Assembly (NCBI GenBank): GCA_025362915.1
Contig: JANYEU010000340.1
Location: 1 to 13,005, forward strand
Direction: 5' to 3'
From: Chitinophagaceae bacterium
GTDB taxonomy: Bacteria; Bacteroidota; Bacteroidia; Chitinophagales; Chitinophagaceae
Length of the DNA: 13,005 nt
Within the stretch, counting starts at the first letter, position 1. Every line of letters starts with the position of its first letter. Of the stretch, positions 5,782 to 13,005 are shown piece by piece. The position numbers and the translations under genes are program-made. The notes under the pieces were generated by a model that made no database searches, had not been told where the DNA came from, and saw only the letters and a list, made by a program, of their open reading frames with translations.

Positions 5782-8562
5782 ATGAAAAAACATTTACTAC
5801 TTATTGGTCTAATATTTTACAGCATCTGTGGCTTTTGTCAATCAAAATTGTCTGTGGGTTCTCTTACTTGCGAGTACAATACCAATCCATTAGGCATTGA
5901 ATCTTTACAACCAAGATTGAGTTGGATTATTGAATCATCCATTGCCAATACTACTCAAACTGCGTATCAAATTTTAGTATCAGATAGTAAAGAAAAGCTG
6001 CTAAAAGATGAAGGAAGTGTTTGGGATAGTAAAAAAGTAGCCTCTAATCAGTCAATTCAAGTTCAATACAAAGGCTTGCCTTTATCATCAGCCAAAAAAT
6101 ATTACTGGAAAGTGAAGGTCTGGAACCAAGACAATATTGTTTCTGGTTGGAGTACTATTGCTACTTGGCAAATGGGATTATTATCTGCAAATGATTGGAG
6201 CAACGTCAAATGGATTACTATGGATGTGTTGGATGAATCCAAATATCCAAGCCTTGATTCTGCACTAAAGGTTGAATCCTTAAGAAGTATTTCTCCTCAG
6301 TTTAGAAAGGATATTTTAATTAAAAAACCCATCAAAAGTGCAACAGCATTCGTATGTGGATTGGGGCAGTTTGAAATGAACATAAATGGTAAAAAGGTTA
6401 GTGATCATTTTTTAGATCCCAGTTGGACAACCTACGAGAAATACAGCCTCTATGTGCCTTTTGATATTACCAAACAATTGGTAAAAGGTGCCAACACCAT
6501 TGGGGTAATATTGGGCAACGGGTTTTATTATTTGCCAAAGGGGCGTTATATAAAAGGACAAATAATGCAACATGGCTTACCGAAGATGATTGCGAAAGTT
6601 GTGGTAGAATACACCGATGGTACCAACCAAACTATTGTGAGCGATGAAACTTGGAAGAATAGTAAAAGCCCGATAACGTATAATACCATCTATGGAGGCG
6701 AAGATTATAACGCTACGCTAGAACAAACTGGTTGGGACAAGCCCGGGTTTGATAATAGTAAATGGCAAACATCTGTTGTGGTTAAAGGCTCGCCTTTGTT
6801 GAAATCTCAACAGGCTGCCCCTCTGAAAGTGATGGAAACCTTTAAACCGGTGGCTGTATTTAAAAATAGAAAAGGCAATTGGGTGTACGATTTAGGACAA
6901 AATGCTTCTGGCATTGTAGCGTTGTCTGTTCAAGGGAAAAGTGGTAGTCAAGTAAGGGTTTTTCCTGCGGAACTGATTGATGCCGATAGTTCAGTCAATC
7001 AATCTGCAACGGGCAAAGGCTATTGTTTTTCTTATACCTTAAAAGGCGGGGATGAAGAAAAATGGCAACCCCGTTTTTCTTATTATGGCTTTAGGTATGT
7101 GCAACTAGAAGGTGCTGTGCCAGCAGGCAAACCCAACCCTTTAAATCTGCCAATAGTAAAAAAACTGACAGGGCTGCACACCAGAAATTCAGCGAAAAGA
7201 ACAGGAAGTTTCTCTTGCTCTAATGTGTTGTTTAATAGGATTGATACACTGATAAACTGGGCAATAAAAAGCAATATGGCAAGTGTGTTGACCGATTGCC
7301 CACACCGCGAAAAGCTTGGTTGGCAAGAGGAAGTGCATTTAATGATGGCATCCGACCAATACAACTTTAATTTATCAACCCTGAATGATAAGGCTGTAGC
7401 CGATTTGCAGTCCGCACAACATGCAAGTGGGTTTGTGCCTACGGTTGCTCCGGAGTATAGCATGTTTGGTGGTGAGTTGAGTCCCTTTGAAGATTCGCCA
7501 GAATGGGGTTCTACCTACGTTATTTTGCCTTGGTATATGTATCTCTGGTATGGCGATACAAAGGTTTTGGCGGATAATTATGAAGGAATGAAGCGTTATG
7601 TTGCCTACTTGCAGAAGCAGGCTGGCACCAACAATATTGTCTCTTATGGCTTGGGCGATTGGTACGATATAGGGCCTAAGAATCCAGGTAAATCGCAGCT
7701 TACATCGCTTGGCGTTACGGGTACTGCCATCTGGTATTATGATGTGAATATTTTGGAAAAGACTGCCAGATTATTGAATAATGATGCGGATGCCAAATAC
7801 TATCAAACATTGGGGGCAACCATAAAGGTGGCTTTTAACAAGAAATACTATCATGCCGATACGTATCAATATGATAGGGGCAGCCAAACCGCCAATGCCA
7901 TGGCTTTGTACATGAACCTTGTTGAGCCTGAAAACAGGGAGAAGGTTTTGGCAAATATCATTCAAGAGATAAAGGCCAATAATAACGCACTGACAGCGGG
8001 AGATATTGGCTACCGATACTTGCTTCAAACACTGGAAGAGAGTGGGGCATCGCAACTGATATTTGATATGAACAATAGAAGTGATGTGCCAGGATATGGT
8101 TATCAATTGGCAAAAGGCGCAACAACACTGACGGAATCTTGGCAGGCATTGCGGAATGCGTCAAACAATCACCTGATGCTTGGGCATTTGATGGAATGGT
8201 TTTATAGTGGACTTGCCGGCATAAAACAAATGGATGCCTCGGTGGCTTTTAGCAATATACTCATTCATCCAGAAGTGGTTGGAGACATAAAGGATGTAAA
8301 AGCAAGCTATCTATCTCCTTATGGATTAATTAAAAGCCAATGGCATAAGGAGGTAAATAGCTTTCAACTAAAGGTTACCATCCCTGCAAATACTACCGCT
8401 TTGGTAAATATTCCAGGAGATTCTTTGCAATCAATAAACTTTAAGGGGAAAGGTGTGTCAACATCAACTTTGGTAAAGTTTGTGGGAAAAGCTAATGGGC
8501 GATTGCAATACAAGATTGGGTCTGGGAACAATACATTCAATACAACAATTCTTAACAAATAA
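5782..8562 (+). CDS. GH78 alpha-L-rhamnosidase
   Basis: This 926-residue secreted enzyme should release terminal alpha-L-rhamnose from pectic or other plant glycans. A signal peptide covers residues 1-20 (ending GFCQ). An Fn3-like N-domain follows (about 25-135, with PLGIESLQPRLSW and YYWKVKVWNQ). Next come a rhamnosidase N-domain (about 175-260, with NINGKKVSDHFLDPSWT and GVILGNGFY) and a beta-sandwich with WVYDLGQNASG (367-377). The (alpha/alpha)6 catalytic barrel starts near 475 (GSFSCSNVLFNRI). It carries DCPHREKLGWQEE (505-517), the GH78 acid motif with Glu510 and Glu516/517, and DSPEWGS (571-577) and LGDWYD further on. A C-terminal beta-domain completes the family's usual length. The ATG at 5782 sits in an A-rich leader without Shine-Dalgarno, right after the 21-bp palindrome array. 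The GH2 gene begins 7 bp after its stop, so the pair is almost certainly co-transcribed. Confidence 0.93.
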   Translation: MKKHLLLIGLIFYSICGFCQSKLSVGSLTCEYNTNPLGIESLQPRLSWIIESSIANTTQTAYQILVSDSKEKLLKDEGSVWDSKKVASNQSIQVQYKGLPLSSAKKYYWKVKVWNQDNIVSGWSTIATWQMGLLSANDWSNVKWITMDVLDESKYPSLDSALKVESLRSISPQFRKDILIKKPIKSATAFVCGLGQFEMNINGKKVSDHFLDPSWTTYEKYSLYVPFDITKQLVKGANTIGVILGNGFYYLPKGRYIKGQIMQHGLPKMIAKVVVEYTDGTNQTIVSDETWKNSKSPITYNTIYGGEDYNATLEQTGWDKPGFDNSKWQTSVVVKGSPLLKSQQAAPLKVMETFKPVAVFKNRKGNWVYDLGQNASGIVALSVQGKSGSQVRVFPAELIDADSSVNQSATGKGYCFSYTLKGGDEEKWQPRFSYYGFRYVQLEGAVPAGKPNPLNLPIVKKLTGLHTRNSAKRTGSFSCSNVLFNRIDTLINWAIKSNMASVLTDCPHREKLGWQEEVHLMMASDQYNFNLSTLNDKAVADLQSAQHASGFVPTVAPEYSMFGGELSPFEDSPEWGSTYVILPWYMYLWYGDTKVLADNYEGMKRYVAYLQKQAGTNNIVSYGLGDWYDIGPKNPGKSQLTSLGVTGTAIWYYDVNILEKTARLLNNDADAKYYQTLGATIKVAFNKKYYHADTYQYDRGSQTANAMALYMNLVEPENREKVLANIIQEIKANNNALTAGDIGYRYLLQTLEESGASQLIFDMNNRSDVPGYGYQLAKGATTLTESWQALRNASNNHLMLGHLMEWFYSGLAGIKQMDASVAFSNILIHPEVVGDIKDVKASYLSPYGLIKSQWHKEVNSFQLKVTIPANTTALVNIPGDSLQSINFKGKGVSTSTLVKFVGKANGRLQYKIGSGNNTFNTTILNK

Positions 8563-8569
8563 TAGAGAC

Positions 8570-10909
8570 ATGAATATGAAGTGGCAATTTTTAAAACAAA
8601 TCATTCCATTAACTGCATTGGTATTGGGCAGTTATCAAAGTTTTGCGCAGCGTACCATCAGCTCTTTCGATGCCAATTGGAAGTTTATAAAAGAAGATGT
8701 AAAGGGTGCGGAGAAGTCAGATTTCAAGGACGCTGCCTGGCGTTCGTTGAGTGTGCCGCACGATTGGATGATTGAAGGTCCTTACGATAGGGATAACCCT
8801 ACCGGGCGTGGTGGTGGTTATTTGCCCGCTGGAATTGGTTGGTACAGAAAAACATTCACATTGGATGAGGCGGATGCTAAAAAGCTTGTCAGCATTGAGT
8901 TTGATGGGGTGATGGCCAATAGCGAAGTCTATTTGAATGGGAAACTGTTGGGCAAACGACCTTATGGTTATATTAGTTTTGGGTACGATCTATCCAAGTA
9001 CCTGAATTTTGGCAAAGGCAAATCAAATGTTATTGCAGTACGTGCGGATAATTCTGTGCAACCCGCTTCCCGTTATTATACGGGTGCTGGCATTTATCGC
9101 CATGTCCGCCTCGTAACCACTAACCCTGTGCATATAGAAAAATGGAGCGTTTTTGTTACCACACAAAAAGTGGAAACCACAAAGGCAACCATCAAGGTGG
9201 ATGCTAAAGTTATTAATGAAAGCAAGGCTGGTGCCGATTATGCGGTGCAGACAACAATACTGGATGCTGCCAACAAGGTAGTTGTTTCCACTACAAAAAA
9301 AGTAAAAGTGGATGCTGGTAAATCAACTGATTTATCGCAAGAGATGGATGTGCAAAATCCTACTTTATGGAACTTGGAATCACCTTATTTATACACCGTG
9401 TCAACCAAGGTTTTATTGAATGATAAGATAGTGGATGATGCCGCAAACACCTTTGGTATCAGGGAAGCAAAATTTGAAGCGGCAACTGGTTTTTGGTTAA
9501 ATGGCAAGAACATAAAAATGAAAGGTGTTTGTTTGCACCATGATGGTGGAGCCGTTGGTTCTGCAGTGCCGATTGCTGTATGGGAAGAGCGTTTTAAGAT
9601 ATTGAAGGAAGCAGGTGTAAACAGTATCAGGACTTCGCATAACCCGGTGGCACCAGAGTTTTTAGACCTTTGCGATAAGATGGGATTGATGGTAATGGAT
9701 GAAACATTCGATACTTGGACGGCTGCTAAAGCCAATGGCGAAAAGGGATACAACCTGATTTTTAAGGACTGGTGGGAACGTGATACGAAAGACATGGTGC
9801 TACGCGACAGGAACCATCCTTCCATAGTGATTTATAGTATCGGTAACGAAATTCATGATGATTTAAGCTACCCGGATGGCTACAAACGTTACAAGGATCA
9901 GCAGGATGTTGTGCATCAATTTGATAATTCACGCCCGGTTACAATGGCTTTGTTCCGCCCTGCAAATTCTAAGGTTTATACCAGTGGTTTTGCCGCACAA
10001 ATGGAAGTGGTTGGTCAGAATTATCGCGAGAATGAATTGATAGCGGCACACGAAGCCCATCCAGAATGGAAAGTGATTGGTACGGAAAATGGTCATACGC
10101 AGCAAGCTTGGTTAGCATTGCGTGACAAGCCTTTTATGGCTGGTCAATTTTTATGGACAGGCTTTGATTATTTGGGCGAGGCTGATTGGCCTGCAATGAC
10201 GAATGCACAGGCATTCATCGACCGCTCAAATGGTTGGAGGCCTTTAGGGTATCAACGCAAGAGTTGGTGGAGTGAAAAGCCAATGGTGAAGATTGTTCGC
10301 AAATATGAGAATATGGGTGCAGGTGCTTGGGTCAGCGATTGGACACCTACCGATTTTGATACCTACGATGATGCAAAAGTGAACGTTTATAGTAACTGCG
10401 ATGAAGTGGAATTGTTTTTAAATGGAACATCACTTGGTAGTAAATTAAAACCAAAAGATGATTCGCCAAGGGCTTGGGATGTAACATTTGCAAAAGGTAC
10501 AATCAAGGCAGTAGCTAAAAACAATGGTAAGGAAGTGGCAATGGACGAAATGGTTACTGCTGGTAAACCTTCAAAAATTGTGTTGACGCCCAACAAGACC
10601 AAGGTTGCCAATAGCTGGGATGATGTGGTTTTTGTTACTGTAACTGTTGTGGATGACAAAGGTGTTCCTTGTCCTAATTTGGATAATTTAATTAAGTTCT
10701 CAACTACAGGAAGTGGGATTGTTTCTGCGGTTGATAATGGCAATATCACCACCACAGAACTGTACCAGACCAACGAACGGAAATTATACAATGGAAGATG
10801 TATTGCCATCGTTAAAGCAAATGCTGCTAATGGTTCTATTAAGATTAAGGCAACTGCCGATGGATTAAAGGATGGAGAAATAATCTTGGAAGCAATTCCT
10901 GCAAAATAA
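8570..10909 (+). CDS. GH2 beta-galactosidase-like glycoside hydrolase
   Basis: This 779-residue secreted retaining glycosidase has a signal peptide at residues 1-27 (ending SFAQ). The sugar-binding domain contains the typical SVPHDWMIEG (61-70) and GIGWYRKTF. An Ig-like domain follows (about 185-300), then the TIM barrel with MKGVCLHHDGG (317-327), NSIRTSHNP (351-359) and acid/base Glu427 in IGNEIHD. Glu506 in IGTENGH is the probable nucleophile, followed by FLWTGFDYLGE. The C-terminus has a DUF4982-like segment (VELFLNG) and a further Ig-like domain. GH2 members of this layout are mostly annotated as beta-galactosidases, but glucuronidase or arabinopyranosidase activity cannot be excluded. 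The frame is open upstream to 8480, but that would overlap the GH78 gene and spoil the signal peptide; ATG 8570 (or 8576) is preferred. It lies 7 bp downstream of the rhamnosidase gene, suggesting one transcript and successive action on the same side chains. Confidence 0.9.
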   Translation: MNMKWQFLKQIIPLTALVLGSYQSFAQRTISSFDANWKFIKEDVKGAEKSDFKDAAWRSLSVPHDWMIEGPYDRDNPTGRGGGYLPAGIGWYRKTFTLDEADAKKLVSIEFDGVMANSEVYLNGKLLGKRPYGYISFGYDLSKYLNFGKGKSNVIAVRADNSVQPASRYYTGAGIYRHVRLVTTNPVHIEKWSVFVTTQKVETTKATIKVDAKVINESKAGADYAVQTTILDAANKVVVSTTKKVKVDAGKSTDLSQEMDVQNPTLWNLESPYLYTVSTKVLLNDKIVDDAANTFGIREAKFEAATGFWLNGKNIKMKGVCLHHDGGAVGSAVPIAVWEERFKILKEAGVNSIRTSHNPVAPEFLDLCDKMGLMVMDETFDTWTAAKANGEKGYNLIFKDWWERDTKDMVLRDRNHPSIVIYSIGNEIHDDLSYPDGYKRYKDQQDVVHQFDNSRPVTMALFRPANSKVYTSGFAAQMEVVGQNYRENELIAAHEAHPEWKVIGTENGHTQQAWLALRDKPFMAGQFLWTGFDYLGEADWPAMTNAQAFIDRSNGWRPLGYQRKSWWSEKPMVKIVRKYENMGAGAWVSDWTPTDFDTYDDAKVNVYSNCDEVELFLNGTSLGSKLKPKDDSPRAWDVTFAKGTIKAVAKNNGKEVAMDEMVTAGKPSKIVLTPNKTKVANSWDDVVFVTVTVVDDKGVPCPNLDNLIKFSTTGSGIVSAVDNGNITTTELYQTNERKLYNGRCIAIVKANAANGSIKIKATADGLKDGEIILEAIPAK

Positions 10910-10919
10910 TTAGTGTTTT

Positions 10920-10981
10920 TTGCCACAAATAACACTAATAGGCACTAATTATTTGTGTTAATTAGTGTCTATTAGTGGCAA
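10920..10981. repeat. ATTAGTG-type hairpin repeat
   Basis: The gap between GH2 and GH39 contains a strong dyad. CACTAATAGGCACTAATT (10933-10950) pairs with 10960-10977 over 18 positions with one G-U type mismatch and a 9-base loop. The outer ends TTGCCAC (10920-10926) and GTGGCAA (10975-10981) are also complementary, giving an alternative longer fold. No T-run follows the right arm, so it is not a canonical intrinsic terminator. Similar TTTGTG/ATTAGTG repeats are familiar from Bacteroidota intergenic DNA. Confidence 0.75.
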
Positions 10982-11020
10982 GAAAACAAACCCGTGGTTA
11001 ATAAATTATATACTTTACAA

Positions 11021-12697
11021 ATGCGTAAAAATTCTCTATTTCTGGCTATAACTTTTTTGGGAATGCTTCCCACATTGTATGCTCAAGTAAAAGATAATGC
11101 AACTATCAGTGTATCGTTGGCAAAGGAAATTGCACCAATGACACCAATATGGGCTTGGTTTGGTTACGATGAACCGAACTATACATACATGAAGGATGGC
11201 AAGAAACTGTTGAGCGAATTGGCAGCACTAAGTCCAGTGCCAGTGTATGTGCGCTGCCATAGTTTGATGAGTACTGGCGATGGTGTTGCAGCCTTAAAAT
11301 GGGGCAGCACCAACATGTACACAGAAGATGCCAATGGCAATCCCATTTATTACTGGAAAATTGTTGATAGCATCTTCGATACGTATGTAAGTCGTGGAAT
11401 GAAACCCTTGGCACAGATGGGTTTTATGCCAGAGGCATTGTCCATTCATCCACAACCTTATCAGCATCATTGGAAGCCCGGCGATGCTTATAACAAGATA
11501 GAGGGTGGCTGGTGTTATCCCCCAAAAGATTATACCAAATGGGGTAACCTAGCTTACGAGTGGGTGAAACATTGTGTGGAGCGGTATGGCAAGAAGGAAG
11601 TGGAAAGTTGGTATTGGGAGTTGTGGAATGAACCCAATGGCTCATCCTATTGGAAAGGTAGTGTGCAGGATTATTGCAAGTTATATGACTATGCGGTTGA
11701 CGGTGTAAAACGTGCTTTGCCAACGGCTAGGATTGGTGGTAGTGATGTTACAGGCGGCGGTGATAAATTTCAAAGAGTGTTTTTAAAACATTGCTTTAGC
11801 GATACCAATTATGTTACGGGTAAAATTGGCACACCCATCGATGTTATTCTCTTTCATGCCAAAGGCTCGCCTCGTGTGGTTAATGGTCATGTCAGGATGG
11901 GCATCAGTAATCAATTACGCAATATTAATGATGCGTTTAGGTTGATAGCTTCTTATCCGCAAGCAAAGAATATCCCGATAGTTATTGGGGAATCTGATCC
12001 CGAAGGTTGTGCAGCTTGTGGCATGAAGACCAATCCGCAGAATGCTTACCGCAATGGTACGATGTATTCCAGCTATACGGCTGCATCTTTTGCAAGAAAA
12101 TATGCGTTGGCAGATTTGTATAAGGTCAACTTTAAGGGAGCTGTCTCTTGGAGCTTTGAATTTGAAGACCAGCCTTGGTTTTATGGTTTTAGAGACTTGG
12201 CCACCAATGGTGTAGATAAACCCGTGCTAAATGTGTTTAGGATGTTTGGCATGATGTCGGGCAAAAGGGTGGAAGTGGTTAGTGATAAAATGTATGGCTT
12301 ACAAACAGCAAAAGATTCTGGCATAAGGGGTGCAACAACCGATATTGGTGCGTTGGCTTCGAAAGATAAAGCATCGGCGGGTGTTATGCTATGGAATTAC
12401 CACGATGATGATACTGTTGGTAATAGTGCGAGTGTTCAGTTATCCATTAACGATGTGGCTTCTAAAAAAGTGACCATTACCCAGTATCAAATTGATGATA
12501 AGCACAGCAATTCTTACGAGGTTTGGAAAGCGATGGGCAGCCCTGAAAGTCCATCAGCCAATCAAATTAAAACCTTAGAAAAAGCTGGTCAGTTAGAACA
12601 AATTTCCACCAAAGTAATGGCTGTAAAGGATGGTACGCTCAATCTAACAGTGGATTTGCCCCGTCAAGCTGTTTCATTCATTAAATTAACTTGGTAG
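11021..12697 (+). CDS. GH39 beta-xylosidase-like glycoside hydrolase
   Basis: This 558-residue secreted clan-A TIM-barrel glycosidase has a signal peptide at residues 1-22 (ending TLYAQ) with a hydrophobic core at 6-18. The barrel carries the acid/base Glu204 in WYWELWNEPNG (198-208). The probable nucleophile is Glu324 in IPIVIGESDPEGCAAC (318-333). Further family-like stretches are NAYRNGTMYSSYTAASFARK and WSFEFEDQPWF. A C-terminal beta-sandwich (from about 430) ends in AVSFIKLTW. GH39 enzymes mainly act as beta-xylosidases, with other exo-activities known in the family. Here a pentose or related side-chain sugar of pectin is plausible but not shown. A GTG at 10994 would add nine residues before the signal peptide; ATG 11021 is the better start. 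It follows a hairpin repeat, so it may be a separate transcription unit. Confidence 0.87.
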   Translation: MRKNSLFLAITFLGMLPTLYAQVKDNATISVSLAKEIAPMTPIWAWFGYDEPNYTYMKDGKKLLSELAALSPVPVYVRCHSLMSTGDGVAALKWGSTNMYTEDANGNPIYYWKIVDSIFDTYVSRGMKPLAQMGFMPEALSIHPQPYQHHWKPGDAYNKIEGGWCYPPKDYTKWGNLAYEWVKHCVERYGKKEVESWYWELWNEPNGSSYWKGSVQDYCKLYDYAVDGVKRALPTARIGGSDVTGGGDKFQRVFLKHCFSDTNYVTGKIGTPIDVILFHAKGSPRVVNGHVRMGISNQLRNINDAFRLIASYPQAKNIPIVIGESDPEGCAACGMKTNPQNAYRNGTMYSSYTAASFARKYALADLYKVNFKGAVSWSFEFEDQPWFYGFRDLATNGVDKPVLNVFRMFGMMSGKRVEVVSDKMYGLQTAKDSGIRGATTDIGALASKDKASAGVMLWNYHDDDTVGNSASVQLSINDVASKKVTITQYQIDDKHSNSYEVWKAMGSPESPSANQIKTLEKAGQLEQISTKVMAVKDGTLNLTVDLPRQAVSFIKLTW

Positions 12698-12720
12698 TTA
12701 CTTATTTGATGACTTAAACT

Positions 12721-12827
12721 AGATCGGTTGGTATCTGGAACGAATCATCGATGATTGAATTTTAATCATCAATGATTGAAATTAGATCGGTTGGGTATCT
12801 GGAATGAATCATCGATGATTGAATTGA
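12721..12827. repeat. Palindromic repeat cluster with 41-42 bp direct repeat
   Basis: Two direct repeats, 12721-12761 and 12784-12825, differ by one inserted G and one C/T change. Each consists of AGATCGGTTGG..TATCTGGAA followed by the perfect 14-bp palindrome AATCATCGATGATT (12743-12756 and 12807-12820). A third, one-base-different palindrome (AATCATCAATGATT, 12764-12777) sits between them, exactly 21 bp after the first. The cluster falls into units of 21, 21, 21, 22 and 21 bp. It lies in the gap between the GH39 gene and the next glycosidase gene, ending 47 bases before that ATG, where operators or 5' UTR structures would be expected. Confidence 0.85.
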
Positions 12828-12874
12828 GTAATAAAATGAATTGTAAAATAGGTAATTGACAAACAATAAATAAG

Positions 12875-13005
12875 ATGAAAACAACCTTCTATAAGGCTAT
12901 TTGGATACAAATATTGATACTCACCACCTTTTCGGTAACACTGGCACAGCAGCAAAACATTGCACCAAAGCCACTGTTTGAAGACCCGATATTTAATGGT
13001 GCTGC
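12875..13005 (+). CDS. Secreted glycosidase, probably GH43-like beta-propeller (N-terminus only)
   Basis: An ATG at 12875, after an A-rich leader, starts a frame that stays open to the window end (43 full codons). Residues 1-25 form a signal peptide (MKTTFYKAIW, a hydrophobic run, then VTLAQ). The next residues, KPLFEDPIFNGA, match the opening I remember for five-bladed beta-propeller glycosidases of GH43-like type, where the fragment continues into an AADP-type motif holding an early catalytic Asp. Only this short piece is visible, so the family is tentative. The context (same strand as the GH39 gene, in an enzyme cluster, with a palindromic cluster upstream) agrees with a further exo-glycosidase of the same locus, for instance an arabinofuranosidase-type enzyme. 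Confidence 0.5.
   Translation, partial: MKTTFYKAIWIQILILTTFSVTLAQQQNIAPKPLFEDPIFNGA

Noticed and set aside
5490..5793. Two minus-strand ORFs across the palindrome array
   Set aside because: They are open only because a 21-bp repeat preserves the frame; the products are simple Leu/Val-rich or Cys/Ser/Thr-rich repeats.
8480..8569. Longer N-terminus for the GH2 gene
   Set aside because: It would overlap the GH78 3' end by 83 bases and bury the signal peptide; ATG 8570 gives a normal secretion signal.
10387..10935. 182-codon minus-strand ORF
   Set aside because: It lies opposite the well-supported GH2 coding sequence and has no family resemblance; it is an antisense shadow.
12001..12036. Metal-binding or redox CxxC motif in the GH39 protein
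   Set aside because: GCAACG after the nucleophile is, as far as I recall, usual in this GH39 subgroup, so it is not evidence for an extra function.

Overview
The window is about 13 kb of moderately AT-rich DNA (roughly 40% GC by eye) from the phylum Bacteroidota, most likely an environmental Chitinophagaceae- or Sphingobacteriaceae-type organism. The evidence is the set of Bacteroidota-typical glycan-degrading families, signal peptides that end in SAQ/FSQ/FAQ/YAQ, starts that follow A/T-rich leaders without a clear Shine-Dalgarno, and intergenic repeats of a style common in this phylum. The genus cannot be fixed from this sequence. No rRNA, tRNA, transposase, CRISPR array or SusC/SusD pair is present.

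Layout (all genes on the + strand): the 3' part of a DUF4450 (alpha/alpha)6-type protein (1-1515); a small NTF2/DUF4440-like secreted protein broken by one in-frame TAA (1587-2027); a gap with CTTTGCG repeats (2028-2355); a sialate-O-acetylesterase-type carbohydrate esterase (2356-3813); a roughly 180-bp hairpin repeat (3836-4018); a GH28 polygalacturonase-like enzyme (4037-5470); an array of twelve palindromic units at an exact 21-bp period (5515-5765); a GH78 alpha-L-rhamnosidase (5782-8562); a GH2 beta-galactosidase-like enzyme 7 bp downstream (8570-10909); a hairpin repeat (10920-10981); a GH39 beta-xylosidase-like enzyme (11021-12697); a second palindromic repeat cluster (12721-12827); and the start of a secreted, probably GH43-like, beta-propeller glycosidase (12875 to the window end).

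Together this is the enzyme part of a polysaccharide-utilisation locus. Rhamnosidase, GH28, GH2, GH39 and an esterase suggest a pectic target (rhamnogalacturonan with acetyl, galactosyl and pentosyl decorations). The esterase would remove acetyl groups, the exo-enzymes would trim side chains, and GH28/GH78 would act on GalA- and Rha-linked parts. Every enzyme whose N-terminus is visible has an export signal, so the work would be done in the periplasm or at the cell surface. The substrate is inferred from families, not shown.

The most unusual part is the non-coding DNA. Five of the longer gaps each hold a different repeat family with dyad symmetry or repeated short words. The outstanding one is the 12 x 21-bp palindrome array just upstream of the rhamnosidase; a second cluster upstream of the last gene has two palindromes in the same 21-bp register.
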